64,000 nucleotides of DNA from Sphingomonas sp. BK345 (GTDB lineage Bacteria; Pseudomonadota; Alphaproteobacteria; Sphingomonadales; Sphingomonadaceae). The translations under genes and the position numbers were made by a program. The notes beneath the pieces were generated by a model. The model was not told where the DNA came from and made no database searches. It worked only from the letters and a program-made list of their open reading frames with translations. This document shows, in pieces, positions 32,328-41,085 of this stretch (the first letter of the stretch is position 1; each line of letters begins with the position of its first letter). The stretch is from the NCBI RefSeq assembly GCF_014193845.1, contig NZ_JACHZX010000001.1, forward strand, positions 496,001 to 560,000, read 5' to 3'.

Positions 32328-33467
32328 CTAACCCGCGCGCCGCAGCGTGATCCGCGTCATCTCGGACGGGCGTCCCAGCCGCAGCGCGAAGCCGGGCCAC
32401 AGCGCAGTGCCGTTGCTGACGTACAGCGTCATCGCGCCGACCTGGTAGCGGCGCGACACGAAGCCGTCGTTGCCGCGCGCCACCAATCGGTCGAGCCCGA
32501 CGATCATCCCGCCGTGCGTGTGCCCCGAGAGCTGGAGCGCCACGCCGCGCGCCGCCGCGGCGCGGGCGTTGCGCGGCTGGTGGTCGAGCAGCACCACCGG
32601 CACGCCCGCGGGCGTGCCCGCCAGCGCGGCGGCAAGGTCAGGCGCAGCGTGTCCGGTTGCCGCCGCCGAGGCATCGGTCACGCCGGCGAGCACCAGCCGC
32701 TCGCCGCCGCGCTCCAGCACGGCGTGCGCGTTCGGCAGCAGCCGCACACCCAGGCCGGCGAGGTGCCGCATCCAGGCGTCGTAATCGAAGAAATATTCAT
32801 GGTTGCCCGGCACCGCCCAGATGCCGTCGGGCGCGCGCAGCGCGGCGAGCGGAGTGACATCGTCGCGGCGCATCGCGACCGAGCCGTCGATGAAGTCGCC
32901 GGTGACGACGACAAGGTCGGCGCCCGCGGCATTGGCGCGCGCCACCATCGCCTCGGCCCAGCGCGCCGGGAACAGCCTGCTGAGGTGCAGGTCGCTGAGC
33001 TGGAGCAGCCGATAGCCGTCGAAGCGCGGCGGCAACCCGGCGATGGCGACGGTCACGTCGCGCACCGGCGGCTGGCGCAGCGCGTTGGCGACGCCGATCG
33101 CCGCGAGTACCGCCGCCGACGCCGCGGCGGCGTAGCGCGCACGGTCGGGCAGCGTCGCGCCGCGGCGGACCAGCTGCGCCACCAGCAGCCCGAGATCGAG
33201 CAGCAGCTGGAGGGCGAACAGCAGCACGATGGCGCCGAACGCCCAGTTGAACAGCACGACGATCGCGCGGGGGAACTCGGGCGCGAACACCGAGCCGGAC
33301 GACAGTTTGCTCCAATAATGAAACTGCGACGCGGCGAGCAGCAGCACCGCGACCCCGCCCTTGGCCCAGAGCGGCAGCGCGAGCGGCCAGAGCGTGCGAA
33401 CGACGACGTAGAGGCAGGGCGTCGCGAAGATCAGATGGAAGATCGTGGGTCTCCTCGCCCGCCCCAA
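32328..33467 (-). CDS. Membrane-anchored metallophosphoesterase (YkuE/YaeI-like)
   Basis: A 379-residue protein with about four N-terminal helices (residues 10-130) and a C-terminal calcineurin-like domain with all metal motifs: LSDLHLSRLF, VVTGDFIDG, VPGNHEYFFDYD, LLDHQPRNA and SGHTHGGMI. Relatives hydrolyse lipid-linked or small phosphoesters outside or at the membrane. The start is uncertain: the frame opens with TTG at 33467 (MGRARRPTIFH) and no ATG or good GTG is available; a strong GAGGAG lies inside this frame 7 bases before an ATC codon, which would be a very rare start. Family call is robust. Confidence 0.85.
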   Translation of the reverse strand: MGRARRPTIFHLIFATPCLYVVVRTLWPLALPLWAKGGVAVLLLAASQFHYWSKLSSGSVFAPEFPRAIVVLFNWAFGAIVLLFALQLLLDLGLLVAQLVRRGATLPDRARYAAAASAAVLAAIGVANALRQPPVRDVTVAIAGLPPRFDGYRLLQLSDLHLSRLFPARWAEAMVARANAAGADLVVVTGDFIDGSVAMRRDDVTPLAALRAPDGIWAVPGNHEYFFDYDAWMRHLAGLGVRLLPNAHAVLERGGERLVLAGVTDASAAATGHAAPDLAAALAGTPAGVPVVLLDHQPRNARAAAARGVALQLSGHTHGGMIVGLDRLVARGNDGFVSRRYQVGAMTLYVSNGTALWPGFALRLGRPSEMTRITLRRAG

Positions 33468-33514
33468 CCAGCGACGCGCGCCGACGTTGCATCACGCGTC
33501 AAGCCGCGGACATG

Positions 33515-34576
33515 TCAGCCGGCGCGGCGCTCCAGCGCGTGCGCCGCCTCGGCCATCAGCGCGGCGATGATGTCGGCGATCGGCTCCTCCTTGGTGACCA
33601 TGCCGACCGACTGGCCCGCCATCACGCTGCCGTGCTCGACGTCGCCGTCGATCACCGCGCGGCGGAGCGCACCCGCCCAATAATGTTCGATCTGCAGTTG
33701 CGCCTCGGCCATCGCGACGCGCCCCTCGTCGAGCGACGAGGCTACCTCGCGCTGCTTGGCGGTGAACAGCTCGCCGCCCGCATTCTTGAGCGCGCGCACC
33801 GGGATCACCGGCAAGCGCGGGTCGATCTGGACGCTGGCGACCGCGTCGCGCGCGCTGGCGCGGATGAACGCCTGCTTGAATTTCGGATGCGCGATCGACT
33901 CGGTGGCGCAGACGAACCGCGTGCCGAGCTGGACGCCGGCCGCGCCCATGTCGAGATAGCCCGCGATCGCCTCGCCGCGCCCGATCCCGCCGGCGACGAA
34001 CACCGGCACCTGGCCCGCGATCTCGGGCAGCATCTCTTGCGCGAGCACGCTGGTCGAGACCGGGCCGATATGGCCGCCCGCCTCCATCCCCTCGATCACC
34101 AGCGCGTCGACGCCCGAGCGGATCAGCTTCTTGGCCAGCGCGAGCGTCGGCGCGAAGCAGATCACCTTGGCGCCGCCGGCCTTGATCGCCTCGAGCGAGC
34201 CCTTGGGCGGCAGGCCGCCGGCGAGCACGACATGGCCGACGCCGTGGCGCGCGCACACCGCGATCAGCTCCTCCAGCGCGGGGTGCATGGTGATGAGATT
34301 GACGCCGAACGGCTTGTCGGTGAGCGACTTGGTGCCGGCGATCTCGGCGTCGAGCAGCGCGGGCGTCATCGCGCCGCAGGCGATCACGCCGAAGCCGCCG
34401 GCGTTGGACATGGCCGCGACGAGGTGGCGCTCGCTCACCCACGACATCGCCCCCGCCATGATCGCCACCTCGCTGCCGAGGAAAGCGGCGCCGCGCGCCA
34501 TGCGGCGGGCGAGGCGCGCGGCGCCGCTCGCGGCGTCGGTGGCGGGAGCGGCGGCGGGAGCGAGCGTGTCGGTCAT
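33515..34576 (-). CDS. Nitronate monooxygenase (2-nitropropane dioxygenase family)
   Basis: A 353-residue FMN-dependent TIM-barrel enzyme related to FabK. The FMN and substrate loop motifs are AGAMSWVSERHLVAAMSNAGG, AGGLPPKGSLEAIKAGG, VIEGMEAGGHIG, FVAGGIGRGEAIAGYLDMGA and GVQLGTRFVCATES. Family members detoxify alkyl nitronates with oxygen. The C-terminal helix pattern IEHYWAGALRRAVIDGD and QSVGMVTKEEPIADII fits the group common in sphingomonads. A basic-acidic N-terminal tail of about 25 residues is probably disordered. A gap of 47 bases separates it from the metallophosphoesterase downstream, on the same strand. Confidence 0.9.
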   Translation of the reverse strand: MTDTLAPAAAPATDAASGAARLARRMARGAAFLGSEVAIMAGAMSWVSERHLVAAMSNAGGFGVIACGAMTPALLDAEIAGTKSLTDKPFGVNLITMHPALEELIAVCARHGVGHVVLAGGLPPKGSLEAIKAGGAKVICFAPTLALAKKLIRSGVDALVIEGMEAGGHIGPVSTSVLAQEMLPEIAGQVPVFVAGGIGRGEAIAGYLDMGAAGVQLGTRFVCATESIAHPKFKQAFIRASARDAVASVQIDPRLPVIPVRALKNAGGELFTAKQREVASSLDEGRVAMAEAQLQIEHYWAGALRRAVIDGDVEHGSVMAGQSVGMVTKEEPIADIIAALMAEAAHALERRAG

Positions 34577-34734
34577 GCCCTGCCCTAATCACCTCGCGCC
34601 ACGACGGCAATCACCCGCGCCGCGGTGGGGCGAAGCCGAAAGCTCTTCGCCCGATTTTCCCGCGCCTTCGCCGCGCCGATCGGCTTGCCCCCGCTACGAG
34701 AAGAGGCAGTGGACGGGCGAGCGAGGGACGGGCG

Positions 34735-34851
34735 ATGCCGAACGAAAAATGGCCGCGGCGACGGCGTACCGCGCTGCTGATCGTGCTGGTCGCGGCGAGT
34801 TGGGTGCTGCTCGCCGGCGCGAACGCGCTGGCACTCACGCTGCTTCGCTGA
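34735..34851 (+). CDS. 38-residue single-helix membrane microprotein (first of a tandem pair)
   Basis: A tiny open frame with start region MPNEKWPRRRRT and one hydrophobic helix ALLIVLVAASWVLLAGANAL, ending LTLLR. A purine-rich GAGGGACGGG stretch lies just before the ATG. The same layout, an Arg cluster followed by a helix with the core AASW, is found again 112 bases downstream at 34964-35083, which argues that both are real and arose by duplication. No family known to me. The stem GGGCGAAG/CTTCGCCC (34628-34652) lies upstream in the leader. Confidence 0.6.
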   Translation: MPNEKWPRRRRTALLIVLVAASWVLLAGANALALTLLR

Positions 34852-34963
34852 CCGATGACGAAGCCGCTGAACCAAAGCGGGAAAATATGAAAAATGCGTC
34901 AGTGCGACTCGCTTTTAGCGGCGCGACCGTTTGCGTAATCTGCCCGGACAACATCGGGAGGGG

Positions 34964-35083
34964 ATGATGATGAACGGCATGATGTCGACGCGTCGGCGTT
35001 ACTCGGTGCTCGCGGTGCTGACCGCAGCGAGCTGGGCCACGGTCGCGGTGGCGGCTGAGATGGTGTTGCAGTTGGCGCGCTGA
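34964..35083 (+). CDS. 39-residue single-helix membrane microprotein (second of a tandem pair)
   Basis: Starts at the first of three consecutive ATG codons, with GGGAGGGG immediately upstream. The protein reads a short polar start, the cluster STRRRYSV, a helix LAVLTAASWATVAVAAEMVL and the end QLAR. It aligns with the gene at 34735: RRR, then about six residues, then L-x-VL-x-AASW, then a C-terminal L-x-R. The C-terminal half contains one Glu in the helix. Function unknown; an inner-membrane peptide is likely. A strong inverted repeat follows at 35099-35134. Confidence 0.62.
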   Translation: MMMNGMMSTRRRYSVLAVLTAASWATVAVAAEMVLQLAR

Positions 35084-35098
35084 GCCGCGCCGTAGATG

Positions 35099-35134
35099 GG
35101 TCGGCGCGGTTCCCGGGGGGGCACCGCGCCGACC
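35099..35134. terminator. 12-bp stem-loop between convergent small genes
   Basis: GGTCGGCGCGGT (35099-35110) and ACCGCGCCGACC (35123-35134) form a perfect 12-bp stem with a 12-base G-rich loop. It lies 15 bases after the microprotein stop and 9 bases before the stop of the secreted protein on the other strand. There is no long T run, so it may need Rho or act as a processing signal, but the place fits a bidirectional terminator. Confidence 0.7.
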
Positions 35135-35143
35135 GACCTTCGA

Positions 35144-35416
35144 TCAGTTGCTGTCGCTATTGTCGTTGTTGTCGTCACCATTGTCGGCGACGAGCAGCAC
35201 GATACCGGTCAGCGCGGCGAGGATGCCGATGCTGATCAGCGTGGTGGTCGGCACCTCGGCGCCGATCTTGCTGGCATTGGCGCTGCCGCTGGCGGCGCGT
35301 GCCGAGCGCGCAACCGAGAGCGAGGAGGCCGGGTTGGCGGCGGGCGCGGCGACCGCGGCGGCGGGCAGCGCGAGGATCGCGGCGACACCCGCGACCAAGT
35401 TGATGAGACGCGACAT
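35144..35416 (-). CDS. Small exported protein with C-terminal helix and Asp/Asn tail
   Basis: A 90-residue protein: signal peptide (LVAGVAAILALPAAAVA, cleavage around APAA), a Ser/Ala-rich middle (SSLSVARSARAASGSANAS), then a transmembrane helix (TTTLISIGILAALTGIVLLV) and an acidic end ADNGDDNNDNSDSN. This resembles short secreted proteins with a Gly/Ala helix and poly-Asp/Asn tail that are frequent in sphingomonads; role unknown. A reasonable GGGAGATCACCG stretch precedes the ATG. Its 3' end converges on the microprotein pair. Confidence 0.7.
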   Translation of the reverse strand: MSRLINLVAGVAAILALPAAAVAAPAANPASSLSVARSARAASGSANASKIGAEVPTTTLISIGILAALTGIVLLVADNGDDNNDNSDSN

Positions 35417-35554
35417 TCGGTGATCTCCCTGACGGCGCCACCTCTGCGCGCGGCGCGTGGGACTTCCTAGAACAGGCTGTTGTTGCAGTCATTTGACAAT
35501 TGCGGCGGGTGGGACGGGCAACGTCCTCCCCGCTCGTCGGGCAGCGCCTGCCCT

Positions 35555-36592
35555 TTACCGGATCGCCGCCGCCAGCACCGCGCGTGTGCCGGGGTGCGCG
35601 GCGTCATAGTCGAGCGCGGCGTCGAGGCTCTGCGCCATGGCGCGAATCAGCCGCGACCCCACGCCGGTGCCCTTGGGTCCATCGTCGCCGATGCCGATCC
35701 CGTCGTCCTCCACCACCAGGCGGAAGCGCAGCTCGCCGTCGCGCGCCAGCGCGATGCGCACCTCGCCGTCGCCGCCGGGATAGGCGTATTTGCAGGCGTT
35801 GCTCACCAGCTCGGTGACGATCACGCCGAGCGACACCGCCCGGTCGGTCGGCAGCCGCAGCGGCTCGGCGGCGAGGCTCAGCCGTCGCGGCGCCTCGCTG
35901 GTGGACCAGGTCGCGCCCAGCTCCTCGATCAGCTGCGCGAGATAGTCGCGCATCTCGACATGCTCGACGTCGTCGCCGGTGTAGAGCCGGCGGTGGACCT
36001 GCGCGATCGCGCTGATGCGCCGCTGCGTGTCTTCCAGCGCGGCGCGCGCGCCCGGATCCTCCAGCGCGCTCGACTGCATCCGCACCATCGCCGACACGAG
36101 CTGGAGCGAGTTGGCGACGCGGTGGTTCACCTCAGCCAGCAGCGCCTCCAGCCGCGCGTTGCTGGCGCGCAGCTCGGCTTCGGCGCGGGTCTTGAGCGCC
36201 TCGACCTCGGTGCGCGCTAGCACCTGGCGGAAAGTGGCGTCGAGCAGGTCGAAGAAGTCGTCGCCCGGCGTCTTCACCACATAATCGGCCGCGCCCGCGC
36301 GCAAGGCCGCCACCGCGACCCGCGTCTCCTCCGACCCGCTGACGTAGACCACCGCCGGGGGCGTGGGCAGCGCGTGGAGCCGCTCGAGCGTCTCCAGCCC
36401 GTCGATCCCCGGCATATAGTGATCGACGGCGACCAGGTCGAAATGCTCGGCCGCGGCCGCCGCCACCCCCGCCTCGCCGCCGTCGGCGGTGGCGACCTGA
36501 TAGCCGCGCCGCTCGAGCGCGCGACTCACCAGCCGGCGGATGCCGGCGTCGTCGTCGATGTAGAGGATGCGGGTGCCGGCGGCGATGGTCAC
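35555..36592 (-). CDS. Receiver-histidine kinase fusion (HisKA_2 type)
   Basis: A 345-residue cytoplasmic protein: N-terminal receiver (1-125) with acidic pocket IDDD at 12-15, acceptor Asp57 (AVDHYMPG) and Lys in VVKTPGDD; a coiled linker; then a HisKA_2 phosphotransfer helix with His in LAEVNHRVANSLQL (about residue 150), and a HATPase_c domain with VTELVSNACKYAYPGG and EDDGIGIG. The GTG start lies 7 bases after the stop of the stand-alone receiver gene. Such response regulator-kinases can pass phosphate back into a network. It is the last gene of the four-gene signalling operon; the region 35417-35554 downstream is empty. Confidence 0.9.
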   Translation of the reverse strand: MTIAAGTRILYIDDDAGIRRLVSRALERRGYQVATADGGEAGVAAAAAEHFDLVAVDHYMPGIDGLETLERLHALPTPPAVVYVSGSEETRVAVAALRAGAADYVVKTPGDDFFDLLDATFRQVLARTEVEALKTRAEAELRASNARLEALLAEVNHRVANSLQLVSAMVRMQSSALEDPGARAALEDTQRRISAIAQVHRRLYTGDDVEHVEMRDYLAQLIEELGATWSTSEAPRRLSLAAEPLRLPTDRAVSLGVIVTELVSNACKYAYPGGDGEVRIALARDGELRFRLVVEDDGIGIGDDGPKGTGVGSRLIRAMAQSLDAALDYDAAHPGTRAVLAAAIR

Positions 36593-36599
36593 GGGCCGC

Positions 36600-37049
36600 T
36601 CAGTTCGCCCCGTCGAGGTCGGGCACCTGGATCACCGAGAGGAACAGCCCGAGCTGGCGGATCGCCTGGGCGAAGCTCTCGTAGTTCACCGGCTTCGTGA
36701 TGTAGACGTTGGCGCCGAGATCGTAGCAGCGCTGGATCTCGCGCGAATCGTCGGTGGTGGTCAGCACCACCACGGGGGTGCGCTTGACCGGGCCGTCGCT
36801 GTTCTTGATCCGTGTCAGGATGTCGGTGCCGCTCATGTCGGGCAGGTTGAGATCGAGCAGGATCAGCGCCGGACCGCTCAGCGCAGGGCCGACCGGATCG
36901 TTGAAGATATAGTCGAGCGCGCTGGTACCGTCGGTGAAGTGACGGATCTCGTTGAGAATGCCGGCGCGCCGGATGTTCTTCTCGATGAGGCGCGCGTGGC
37001 CCTCGTCGTCCTCGATCATGACGATGCCGACCGACTGATGCGCGTTCAT
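36600..37049 (-). CDS. Stand-alone response regulator (Rcp1-like receiver)
   Basis: A 149-residue single receiver domain without output. Acidic pocket IEDDE at 12-16, acceptor Asp66 in LLDLNLPDMSG, the Thr in VVVLTTTDD and the switch Lys in YITKPVNYE are all present. The extended loop before the acceptor and the C-terminal helix YESFAQAIRQLGLFL are typical of the Rcp1/CheY-like partners of phytochrome-type kinases. Start ATG overlaps the stop of the CHASE3 kinase gene (ATGA), indicating that the two proteins are a pair. Confidence 0.93.
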   Translation of the reverse strand: MNAHQSVGIVMIEDDEGHARLIEKNIRRAGILNEIRHFTDGTSALDYIFNDPVGPALSGPALILLDLNLPDMSGTDILTRIKNSDGPVKRTPVVVLTTTDDSREIQRCYDLGANVYITKPVNYESFAQAIRQLGLFLSVIQVPDLDGAN

Positions 37050-38569
37050 TCGTTTTTACCCTGCCCTTCAGGACGTTGCGACTCCAGCGTCAGTGGTAGT
37101 GATAGCGTGAAGGTCGCGCCCTGTCCCAGGTTGGACTCGACGCTGATCGTGCCGCCCAATCGAAACACCAGCGCGCGCACCGTGGCGAGCCCGATCCCCT
37201 CGCCCGGTCTGTCCTGCGCGCCCGAGCGACGGAACAGGTCGAACACGCGCGCATGGTCGCGCGGATCGATGCCGCGGCCGTTGTCGGCGATGGCATAGAT
37301 CACCCGCTGCGCCTCGCGGCGCCCACTCACCGTGATCCGCCCGGGCACGCCCGGGCGCAGGTACTTGACCGCATTCTCGATCAGGTTGGAGAACACCTGG
37401 TCGAGCGAGAAGCGGTCGCTGATCACCTCGGGCAGCGTCCCCGCCACGTCCAGCGTGGCCTCGACGTCGGCGAGCCGGTGCGCGAGCGTGTCGCGGATCT
37501 GGCCGACCAGCTGCGCCACGTCGATCCGCTCGGCCGCGAGCTGGCGCCGGCCCTGCCGCGAGAGCTGGAGGATGGCGTTGATCAGACGGTCCATCTTCTG
37601 CGTCGAGGCGCGGATGAAGCCGATCGCCTCGGGCAGGTCCTCGCGCGCCGACAGCCGCGCCTCCTCGCTGAGCAGCTGCGGCGCCTCGGCCTCGACCGTA
37701 TCGACCAGCGCGCCGAGCTGGCCCGTCGCCGCTTCCAGCTCGGCGGTGAAGCCCATCACGTTGACCAGCGGCGAGCGCAGGTCGTGGCTGACGATATAGG
37801 CGAAACGCTGGATCTCCTCGTTGGCGCGGGTGAGATCCTCGGTACGCTCCGCTACCATCTCCTCAAGGCTGTCCGCCAGCGACTGGGTGGCGTCGCGCGA
37901 GCGCGCCAGGTCGCGCGTATAGGCCAGCACGGTGAGCAGCGCGACCACCGCCAGCGCGGCGAGCAGCACCGCGGCGAGCACCAGCACCGCGTAGAAAGCG
38001 CGCTCGGTGACGCGCAGCTCCCGGTCGCGGATGGCGAGGAGGCGACGTTCCTCACGCGCCATGCGGTTCATCAGAAAGCGCACCGCGCGCATGCTGCTCG
38101 CCTCGGTGTCGGCGCGAAAGGCAGCGAGGGCGGCGCGCTGGTCGCCGCGCTCGACCAGCGCCATCGTCTCGGCGCGACGCTGCGCCAGCGCGCCGAGCTG
38201 AAGCTGGAGCCCGGCGAGATTGTCGCGCTGGCGCGGATTGTCGGCGGTGAGTCGCGCCAGCGTCACCAGCCGCTGCGGCAGCTCGGCGGTGGCGCGGTGA
38301 TAGCCCTCGCGGTAGGCCGCGGTGGCGGGGGCGAGCAGTGCTCCGCGCCGCGTCGCCTCGGCCTCCTCGATCACGCGGCGCACTTCCAGCACCGCCTTCT
38401 CGACCTCGTAGGTATGGACCACGGCGCGGGTGTGCACCTGGTTCTGCCGCGTCACCCAGGCAGCGCCGCCGCCCGCGGCGAGCAGCGCGAGGAAGCCGGG
38501 CACCAGCAGCGCGGTGAGCCGGGGTGCGATCTTGCCCTCGGGCGGCAGGAGGAATCGGGGCGTGGCCAC
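37046..38569 (-). CDS. CHASE3-domain sensor histidine kinase
   Basis: A 507-residue inner-membrane kinase: TM1 (LTALLVPGFLALLAAGGGAAW), a helical CHASE3 periplasmic sensor (about 45-210), TM2 (YAVLVLAAVLLAALAVVALL), a coiled linker, HisKA with YIVSHDLRSPLVNVMGF, and HATPase_c with SNLIENAVKYL, DNGRGIDPRD and GEGIGLATVRAL. Its architecture is like the kinases that pair with Rcp1-type receivers. The start is uncertain: I use GTG at 38569, as more upstream codons read an Arg-rich stretch in the spacer; no good ribosome site is seen. ATGA overlap with the receiver gene downstream. Confidence 0.9.
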   Translation of the reverse strand: MATPRFLLPPEGKIAPRLTALLVPGFLALLAAGGGAAWVTRQNQVHTRAVVHTYEVEKAVLEVRRVIEEAEATRRGALLAPATAAYREGYHRATAELPQRLVTLARLTADNPRQRDNLAGLQLQLGALAQRRAETMALVERGDQRAALAAFRADTEASSMRAVRFLMNRMAREERRLLAIRDRELRVTERAFYAVLVLAAVLLAALAVVALLTVLAYTRDLARSRDATQSLADSLEEMVAERTEDLTRANEEIQRFAYIVSHDLRSPLVNVMGFTAELEAATGQLGALVDTVEAEAPQLLSEEARLSAREDLPEAIGFIRASTQKMDRLINAILQLSRQGRRQLAAERIDVAQLVGQIRDTLAHRLADVEATLDVAGTLPEVISDRFSLDQVFSNLIENAVKYLRPGVPGRITVSGRREAQRVIYAIADNGRGIDPRDHARVFDLFRRSGAQDRPGEGIGLATVRALVFRLGGTISVESNLGQGATFTLSLPLTLESQRPEGQGKNE

Positions 38570-38624
38570 GGCGCCGGCGGTTAGCGCGCGCGCGCGGCTT
38601 AGACCAGCCGCGACGCGCGACGGC

Positions 38625-40982
38625 TCATCCCTCGGCCGAATGCGCCGAGACCGGCAGGGCGATCGTGCAATGCGCACCGTCGCGCTCCAGCGTCAGCGCG
38701 GTGCGGGCGCCGAGCTGATAGGGCAGTGCCTGCTCGATCAGCTCGCGCCCCTGCCCGCCGCCGCTCGTGGCGCCGCCCGCCGCGGGCATCGCCACGCCGC
38801 GCTCGCGCCAGTCGATGTGGAGCCACGGCCGCAGGCCCGGCCCGGCCGGCTCCAGCCGCCACGTCACCGTCAGTTGCCCGCCGGGCTGCCCGAGCGCGCC
38901 ATATTTCACCGCGTTGGTGGCGAGCTCGTGCAGCGCCATCGCCAAGGTCTGCACCGTCGAGGAGCGCAGCCGGACTCCGGCGGGGCCGTCGAGCGTCGCC
39001 CGCTCGATCCCGCCCATCGCGGTCAGCTCGCTTCGCAGCAGGTCGTCGAAGGTGACCCGGTCGACGTCGTTGAGCCGCGACAGCAACGCCTGCACGCGCG
39101 CCAGAGCGTCGAGCCGGTCGGTGAAGCGCGTGCGGAAGTCGGCGAGGTCGGTGCTCGTCCGCGCCATATTGTCCGCGATCGAGCGCACCACCCCCATCAG
39201 GTTGCGCGTGCGATGCTGGAGCTCGGCGATCAGCACCGCCTGGCGCTCCTCCCACTCGCGCCGGTCGGTGACGTCGACCATCGCGCCCACCATGCGGATC
39301 GCGCCGTCGGCGTCGTAGAAGAAGCGGCCGCGCGCGTCGTGCCAGCGCACGGTGCCGTCGCGCCGGACGATGCGGAACTCGCGGCTATACTCCCTATGCC
39401 CCTCCATCGCCGCGCGGAGCGCCGCCTCCACGCCGGCGCGATCCTCCGGGTGCAGCCGGTCGCGCCAGGCCTCGTAGCTCGGCTGGATCTCGCCGACCGC
39501 GAAGCCCTGCATGCGGAAATGCTCGTCGGACCAGTGCACCTCGCCGGTGCGGACATCCCAGTCCCACAGTCCGAGCCGACCGACCTCGACCGCGCTGCGC
39601 AGCCGCTCCTCGCTGCGCCGCACCGCCTCGGCGGCCTGCCGCACCTCGGTGATGTCCTCGCCGATGCCGCCGATGAGCGTCACCGCGCCGCCGTCGCGGA
39701 TCGGGAAGGCCGTGTCGCGGATCCAGCGCGTCGCGCCGTCGACCGGGCGGTGGAGGCGGTAATCGAAGCTGACATGCTCGCCACCGCGCACGCGCGCCAT
39801 CGCCGCCTCGGCCAGGGGGCGGTCCTCGGGGTGGACGAGATCGAGCCAGCTCTGCGCCGCGTCGCCCGCGATCGCGCGGTCGGGGCTCAGCCCGTAGACG
39901 GTCTCGAACGCCGGGGTGAGATATTCCCAGCGCAGCGTCGCCGCGTCGCGGATCCACAGCACGTCGTGCGAGGCCTCGCCGAACTGGCGCAGCCGCTCTT
40001 CGCTCTGGCGCAGCCGGTCCTGCGCCGCGGCGTCGCGGAGCCGCAGCAGCTCCTCCTGCGCGTTCTTCCAGGCGCCGATGTCCTTGGTGGTGGTGGCGAC
40101 GCCGTCGTCGAGCTTGACGACGGTCTGGAGAAACCAGCTGTCGAACTGCTCGTGGACATAGTGGCGCTCGTCCTGGCGCGGCTCGCCCGTCTCGGTGACG
40201 TGCTTGAAGGTAGCGAAGATCCCTTCCTCGATCACCCCGGGATTGCGCTCCAGCAGGCTCTGGCCGCGAACCTCGCCATAGGTGCTCTCGGAGGTGTGGT
40301 TGTTGAGCAGCCAGCGGAAGTCGACGATCTCGCCGCGCTCGTCGCGCACCGCCTCGAACACCTGGATCATGTCGGTCGAGGCGTCCATCGTCGCCCGCAA
40401 CAGGTCGCGCCCGCGCGCCAGCTCAGCGGTGCGCTGGCGCAGCACCAGCGCGCTCGCGGCGAAATGGGCGAGGCTGGTGAGCAAGCGCGCGTCCTCCCGG
40501 TCGAAGGCGCGGTCGGGCGCGTGGGCGAGCAGCCACAAGGTGCCGGCGGCGCGGCCGTCGCGGTGGAACGGCACGAGCAGCAGCTCGCGTACGGGCGGGT
40601 CGAGCGCGGCACCCGCGAACAGCTCCTGCGGCCGCTCGAACAGCAGCGCCGCGTCGCGCGCGATCGCGACCCCGCACGGGCTGGCGTCGAGCGGCATGCC
40701 GCCGCCGCGATAACGCGCCCAGGCGCCCGACAGCGCGTCCCAGCGGAAGCCGTTCGGCTCACGCAGGCTGACCCCGGCCGAGCCGGCCATCCCGTGCGTG
40801 ACGATCTGGTCGGTCAGCCGCTGGAGCAGCTCGGCGGGATGATCGGCCAGGTCGTGCGCGAGCGCCGAGAGGATCGCCGCCTCGGTGGCATGGTCGGGCG
40901 CGCGCGCCGGGCGCGCCGCGAGCGCGTCCGCCGCCGCTGCCCCGCTCGCCCCGCTCGCCCCGCTGCTCGATCCGCCGTGCAT
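38625..40982 (-). CDS. GAF-multi-PAS HWE histidine kinase
   Basis: A 785-residue soluble sensor kinase. Order: short Ser/Gly/Ala-rich head, GAF domain (about 40-190, with DASPCGVAIARDAALLF), then several PAS domains (about 190-560; PAC-type ends such as GGIGEDITEVR and GAMVDVTDRREWEER), and an HWE kinase module: phospho-His in AELQHRTRNLMGVVRS, N box ALHELATNAVKYGAL, and the Trp-x-Glu in DWRERGV that names the family. HWE kinases often sense light or redox. Start ATG follows GGAGGAG. The gap to the next kinase gene is 55 bases, so it is probably the first gene of the operon. Confidence 0.92.
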   Translation of the reverse strand: MHGGSSSGASGASGAAAADALAARPARAPDHATEAAILSALAHDLADHPAELLQRLTDQIVTHGMAGSAGVSLREPNGFRWDALSGAWARYRGGGMPLDASPCGVAIARDAALLFERPQELFAGAALDPPVRELLLVPFHRDGRAAGTLWLLAHAPDRAFDREDARLLTSLAHFAASALVLRQRTAELARGRDLLRATMDASTDMIQVFEAVRDERGEIVDFRWLLNNHTSESTYGEVRGQSLLERNPGVIEEGIFATFKHVTETGEPRQDERHYVHEQFDSWFLQTVVKLDDGVATTTKDIGAWKNAQEELLRLRDAAAQDRLRQSEERLRQFGEASHDVLWIRDAATLRWEYLTPAFETVYGLSPDRAIAGDAAQSWLDLVHPEDRPLAEAAMARVRGGEHVSFDYRLHRPVDGATRWIRDTAFPIRDGGAVTLIGGIGEDITEVRQAAEAVRRSEERLRSAVEVGRLGLWDWDVRTGEVHWSDEHFRMQGFAVGEIQPSYEAWRDRLHPEDRAGVEAALRAAMEGHREYSREFRIVRRDGTVRWHDARGRFFYDADGAIRMVGAMVDVTDRREWEERQAVLIAELQHRTRNLMGVVRSIADNMARTSTDLADFRTRFTDRLDALARVQALLSRLNDVDRVTFDDLLRSELTAMGGIERATLDGPAGVRLRSSTVQTLAMALHELATNAVKYGALGQPGGQLTVTWRLEPAGPGLRPWLHIDWRERGVAMPAAGGATSGGGQGRELIEQALPYQLGARTALTLERDGAHCTIALPVSAHSAEG

Positions 40983-41085
40983 CGCGCTCCTCCCCCCGAG
41001 CCGCGCGACGCTACACCGGTGCGGGGGTCGGCGGCAACGCACGCGACGGTGGCGCGGGCCGCGGCTTGGCCCTACATCCGGTGGC

